Part shown: positions 4,988-7,037 of the stretch, one piece after another
How the letters are laid out: each line of letters opens with the position of its first letter
How positions within the stretch are numbered: position 1 is the first letter of the stretch
Source of the DNA: Muribaculaceae bacterium
GTDB lineage: Bacteria > Bacteroidota > Bacteroidia > Bacteroidales > Muribaculaceae
NCBI GenBank assembly: GCA_017619255.1
Contig: JAFZSS010000089.1
Coordinates: 1 to 7,037 of the forward strand
Direction: 5' to 3'
DNA: 7,037 bases
The notes under the pieces: generated by a model
The model's database searches: none
What the model saw: only the letters and a program-made list of their open reading frames with translations
Told to the model about the DNA's origin: nothing
Program-made: the position numbers and the translations under genes

Positions 4988-5998
4988 TTATTTCTTGCGG
5001 TGGGCGATGAGGTACTGGCCGATTTGGACGGCGTTGAGGGCAGCACCCTTCTTGATTTGGTCGCCGCAGAGCCAGAAGGTCAGGCCGTTGTCGCTGCTGG
5101 TATCGACGCGGATGCGGCCCACATAGACGGGATCCTTGCCTGAGCAGTCGATAGGCATGGGGTAGCGGTTGCTGCGCGGATCATCCACGACCACGACACC
5201 CGGAGCGAGCTGCAGGGCGGCGCGAGCCTCCTCGGGGGTGATGGGATTCTCGCACTCGATCCATACGGCCTCGCTGTGGGCGCGCATGACAGGCACGCGC
5301 ACGCAGGTGGCGCTGACGCGGATGTCGCTGTGCATGATCTTGCAGGTCTCCTTGACCATCTTCATCTCCTCGCGGGTATAGTCATTGTCCTGGAAGATGT
5401 CGATGTGGGGGATGACATTATAAGCCAGCTCGTGCTGGAAGTGGCGCACGGTCAATTCCTCCTTGCCGACAGCGATTTCGCTGGTCTGCAGGGCGAGTTC
5501 ATACATCGCCTCCATGCCGGCACCGCTGGCGGCCTGATAGGTGGCCACCTGGACATTCTTGATGTGTGACAGGTTGTCGAGCGGCTTCAAGGCTACGACC
5601 ATGATGATGGTGGAGCAGTTGGGGTTGGCGATGATGTTTCGCGGGGTGTTGAGGGCGTCCTCGCCGTTCACCTCGGGCACCACCAGGGGCACATCGTCGT
5701 CCATGCGGAAGGCGCTGCTGTTGTCAATCATGATGCAGCCGTGCTTGGTGATGGTGGGGGCAAACTCGCGGGCAGGACCTGCACCCATGGCCACGAAGGC
5801 AATGTCGATGTCCTTGAAATCATCGTTGTGTTGCAGGAGTTTGACCACATAGTCCTTGCCGCGGAAGGTGAAAATGCGGCCCGCACTGCGTTCCGAGCCG
5901 AAGAGGACGAGTTCAGTAACGGGAAAATTCTGTTCGTCGAGGACACGCATGAATTCCTGTCCTACTGCGCCGCTGGCGCCAACAATAGCAACCTTCAT
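4988..5998 (-). CDS. asd: Aspartate-semialdehyde dehydrogenase
   Basis: This enzyme reduces L-aspartyl-4-phosphate to L-aspartate-4-semialdehyde with NADPH in the cytoplasm, the branch point to lysine/diaminopimelate, threonine and methionine. The 336-residue length is normal for the family. The N-terminal GASGAVGQ (7-14) is the nucleotide-binding loop. SSAFR (94-98) is the conserved substrate-binding stretch. NPNCST (125-130) holds the catalytic Cys128. TYQAASGAG (153-161) carries the conserved Gln. [10 protein letters not shown] (234-243) holds the acid/base His241. All key residues are present. The start ATG follows an A-rich 7-nt tandem repeat rather than a Shine-Dalgarno site. It lies 111 bp downstream of the argB-like gene on the same strand; co-transcription is possible but the gap is large enough for a separate promoter. 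Confidence 0.95.
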   Translation of the reverse strand: MKVAIVGASGAVGQEFMRVLDEQNFPVTELVLFGSERSAGRIFTFRGKDYVVKLLQHNDDFKDIDIAFVAMGAGPAREFAPTITKHGCIMIDNSSAFRMDDDVPLVVPEVNGEDALNTPRNIIANPNCSTIIMVVALKPLDNLSHIKNVQVATYQAASGAGMEAMYELALQTSEIAVGKEELTVRHFQHELAYNVIPHIDIFQDNDYTREEMKMVKETCKIMHSDIRVSATCVRVPVMRAHSEAVWIECENPITPEEARAALQLAPGVVVVDDPRSNRYPMPIDCSGKDPVYVGRIRVDTSSDNGLTFWLCGDQIKKGAALNAVQIGQYLIAHRKK

Positions 5999-6001
5999 TT
6001 T

Positions 6002-6057
6002 AGTTCTGAGTTTTAAGTTATGAGTTATTAGTTTCTAGTCCCTGGTTTCTGGTTTTA
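6002..6057 (-). repeat. Degenerate 7-bp tandem repeat directly before asd
   Basis: Eight consecutive 7-mers on the plus strand, AGTTCTG, AGTTTTA, AGTTATG, AGTTATT, AGTTTCT, AGTCCCT, GGTTTCT, GGTTTTA, cover 6002-6057 without interruption. In asd transcript sense this is a run of NNNAACT ending three bases before the start codon. Similar AACT-rich low-complexity tracts occur in Bacteroidetes intergenic regions. It would form an unstructured leader or the spacer of the asd promoter. Confidence 0.75.
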
Positions 6058-6069
6058 TCACCGAGGTAT

Positions 6070-6085
6070 TGTGATGCAAATCACG
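6070..6085. promoter_or_regulatory. CRP/FNR-like palindrome upstream of asd
   Basis: TGTGA-TGCAAA-TCACG is one base from the classical CRP consensus TGTGA-N6-TCACA and contains a perfect GTGAT-GCAA-ATCAC dyad. It lies in the 111-bp gap between the argB-like gene and asd, about 70 bp upstream of the asd start. Bacteroidales do encode CRP/FNR-family regulators, but no site definition for this organism is available, so the assignment is only a resemblance. Confidence 0.3.
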
Positions 6086-6109
6086 TGCCAATCAGGAGGG
6101 CACAATGCG

Positions 6110-6880
6110 TCATGCCTTGATGTGGGTGCCCTTTTCGGGATTGCCCAGTTGGGAGGGACAGGTAATGTAGACCTCCTTCACGCCATGGTCGATGGCGGTG
6201 AAGGCATTGTCTATCTTGTTGATGAACCAGTCCTTGATGATGTCCATGTCGCGCAGCGCCTTGTACTGGGTGCGGCGCAGGTTGGCTATCACGCTGTCGG
6301 GGTCATCGGGGTTGAGCAGCACGCCTTTCTTCTCAAAGCAGTAGATGAGCGTGATGTCGTAGCGCAACGCCAGTGCCCGGGCAATCTCGGCGGCCATGGC
6401 GTCGGTCTCGTTGAAGAGCAGATTGCCGCGTCCGTCATGGGTGATGGGGGCGAGCACGGGAACGATGCCGGCGTCGAGCAATTGGGCGATGCCAGCGGTG
6501 TTGACGTGCCGCACCTGACCCGTATCGCCCAGTTTGCTATTGGGCAGACGTACGCTGGTGACGAGGTTCATGTCGGCACCGGTGACACCCAGGGCGTTGA
6601 CCTTGTTGCCTTGCAGCAGCGACACAAACAGGCGGCTCACCAGTCCGCCATAGACCATGGTGAGCAGTTTGAGCGTTCCGGCATCCACGATGGGGCGGTC
6701 GTCGATGAGTTTGGTCTTGATGCCGAGTTTGTTGCCGATTTCCTGGGCCATCATGTTGCCGCTGAAAATGAGCATCTTCTTGCCTTTGATGCCAGCAAAG
6801 GCCTTGACAAAGGTGCGCAGTTCGTCGGCTTTCTCGACAATCTTGCCACTGACCTTAACGATGGTGAATTTCTCGTTCAT
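6110..6880 (-). CDS. argB: Acetylglutamate kinase-like protein, divergent phosphate-binding loop
   Basis: The 256 residues follow the amino-acid kinase fold of N-acetylglutamate kinase. They include IVKVSGK (7-13, with Lys9), DRPIVDAGTLK (61-71), TMVYGGLV (74-81), NALGVTGADMN (95-105), VPVLAPITHDGRGNLLFNETDAMA (140-163), LIYCFEKKGVLLN (178-190) and GTHIKA at the end. ArgB phosphorylates N-acetylglutamate in arginine synthesis; in Bacteroides the pathway is known to use N-succinyl intermediates, so the succinylated substrate is likely. The HGGG glycine loop expected near 39-42 reads FSGN, and the GGMIPK motif reads DWFINK (217-222) with only the Lys kept. The frame is intact. It could be a divergent active enzyme, a paralogue with another substrate, or a regulatory form. 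It lies 70 bp downstream of prfB on the same strand. Confidence 0.75.
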   Translation of the reverse strand: MNEKFTIVKVSGKIVEKADELRTFVKAFAGIKGKKMLIFSGNMMAQEIGNKLGIKTKLIDDRPIVDAGTLKLLTMVYGGLVSRLFVSLLQGNKVNALGVTGADMNLVTSVRLPNSKLGDTGQVRHVNTAGIAQLLDAGIVPVLAPITHDGRGNLLFNETDAMAAEIARALALRYDITLIYCFEKKGVLLNPDDPDSVIANLRRTQYKALRDMDIIKDWFINKIDNAFTAIDHGVKEVYITCPSQLGNPEKGTHIKA

Positions 6881-6891
6881 TGCTCGTGCGG

Positions 6892-6940
6892 TTGATAGGG
6901 TTGAATTGGGTGAAATAGAGTTTGATAGGGTGTAATGGGG
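6892..6940. repeat. Two imperfect 19-bp direct repeats in the prfB-argB gap
   Basis: TTGATAGGGTTGAATTGGG (6892-6910) and TTGATAGGGTGTAATGGGG (6922-6940) match at 16 of 19 positions with a 30-bp period. They fill most of the 70-bp gap before the argB-like start codon. No clear TAnnTTTG promoter is visible there, so the pair may be simple low-complexity spacer or a regulator site. Confidence 0.45.
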
Positions 6941-6950
6941 GGATGGGAGA

Positions 6951-7037
6951 TTAACTCTCGGCGAACTCCATCAGGTAGGCCTTGATGAAGTCGTCAAGGT
7001 CGCCGTCCATCACACCGCCCACGTCGCTGGTCTGGTG
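6951..7037 (-). CDS. prfB: Peptide chain release factor 2, C-terminal fragment (cut by window edge)
   Basis: The minus strand from the window edge reads HQTSDVGGVMDGDLDDFIKAYLMEFAES then TAA at 6953-6951. The (V)MDGDLDxFIxAYL ending is the conserved C-terminus of RF2, which recognises UGA and UAA stop codons and hydrolyses peptidyl-tRNA on the ribosome. Only 28 residues are visible, so neither the GGQ motif nor the programmed frameshift site can be checked. Confidence 0.85.
   Translation of the reverse strand, partial: HQTSDVGGVMDGDLDDFIKAYLMEFAES

Overview
The window looks like a chromosomal segment from a Bacteroidales bacterium (Prevotella / Muribaculaceae-like). Promoters follow the Bacteroidetes pattern (TTTG or TTG near -33, TAnnTTTG near -7) and most genes lack a Shine-Dalgarno site. 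The proteins are typical of gut Bacteroidales: a secreted C69 dipeptidase, a small secreted dockerin protein, Asd, an ArgB-type kinase and the end of RF2.

Layout. (1) Positions 1-780 hold no convincing protein gene. They hold a modular non-coding array, read on the minus strand and cut by the left window edge. Six copies of a 25-nt block (block A) alternate with a second conserved block (block B). Between A and B, in transcript order, sit different structured cargos. One cargo is a circularly permuted tRNA-Pro(GGG) with a complete cloverleaf, one is a permuted Thr(GGU)-like tRNA with a damaged anticodon stem, one resembles a tRNA 3' half with a CAU loop, one is a long hairpin, and one is a hairpin or pseudoknot. 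The variable seven bases of each A block are complementary to the variable bases of the next B block, so each cargo appears clamped by a stem whose sequence changes from module to module. (2) Positions 763-886 form a divergent control region: two mirror-image copies of a promoter carrying a GCAA-N5-TTGC dyad. (3) The rightward gene, 921-1952, is a wHTH-WYL-WCX regulator, the fold used by BrxR/CapW-type defence regulators. (4) Positions 2007-3683 encode a secreted C69-family peptidase and 3837-4871 a secreted dockerin protein, each with its own promoter. (5) A 14-bp perfect inverted repeat separates these from the leftward genes: asd, an argB-like kinase lacking the usual HGGG loop, and the last 28 residues of prfB.

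How it fits together. The right half is ordinary metabolism: Asd makes the branch-point intermediate of the Lys/Thr/Met and peptidoglycan pathways, ArgB belongs to arginine synthesis, and RF2 is a translation factor. The candidate new system is the left end: a WYL regulator divergent from, and apparently sharing operators with, a structured RNA array built of permuted tRNA-like cargos. Whether the cargos become working tRNAs, circular RNAs, decoys for tRNA-targeting enzymes, or are relics cannot be settled from sequence alone.
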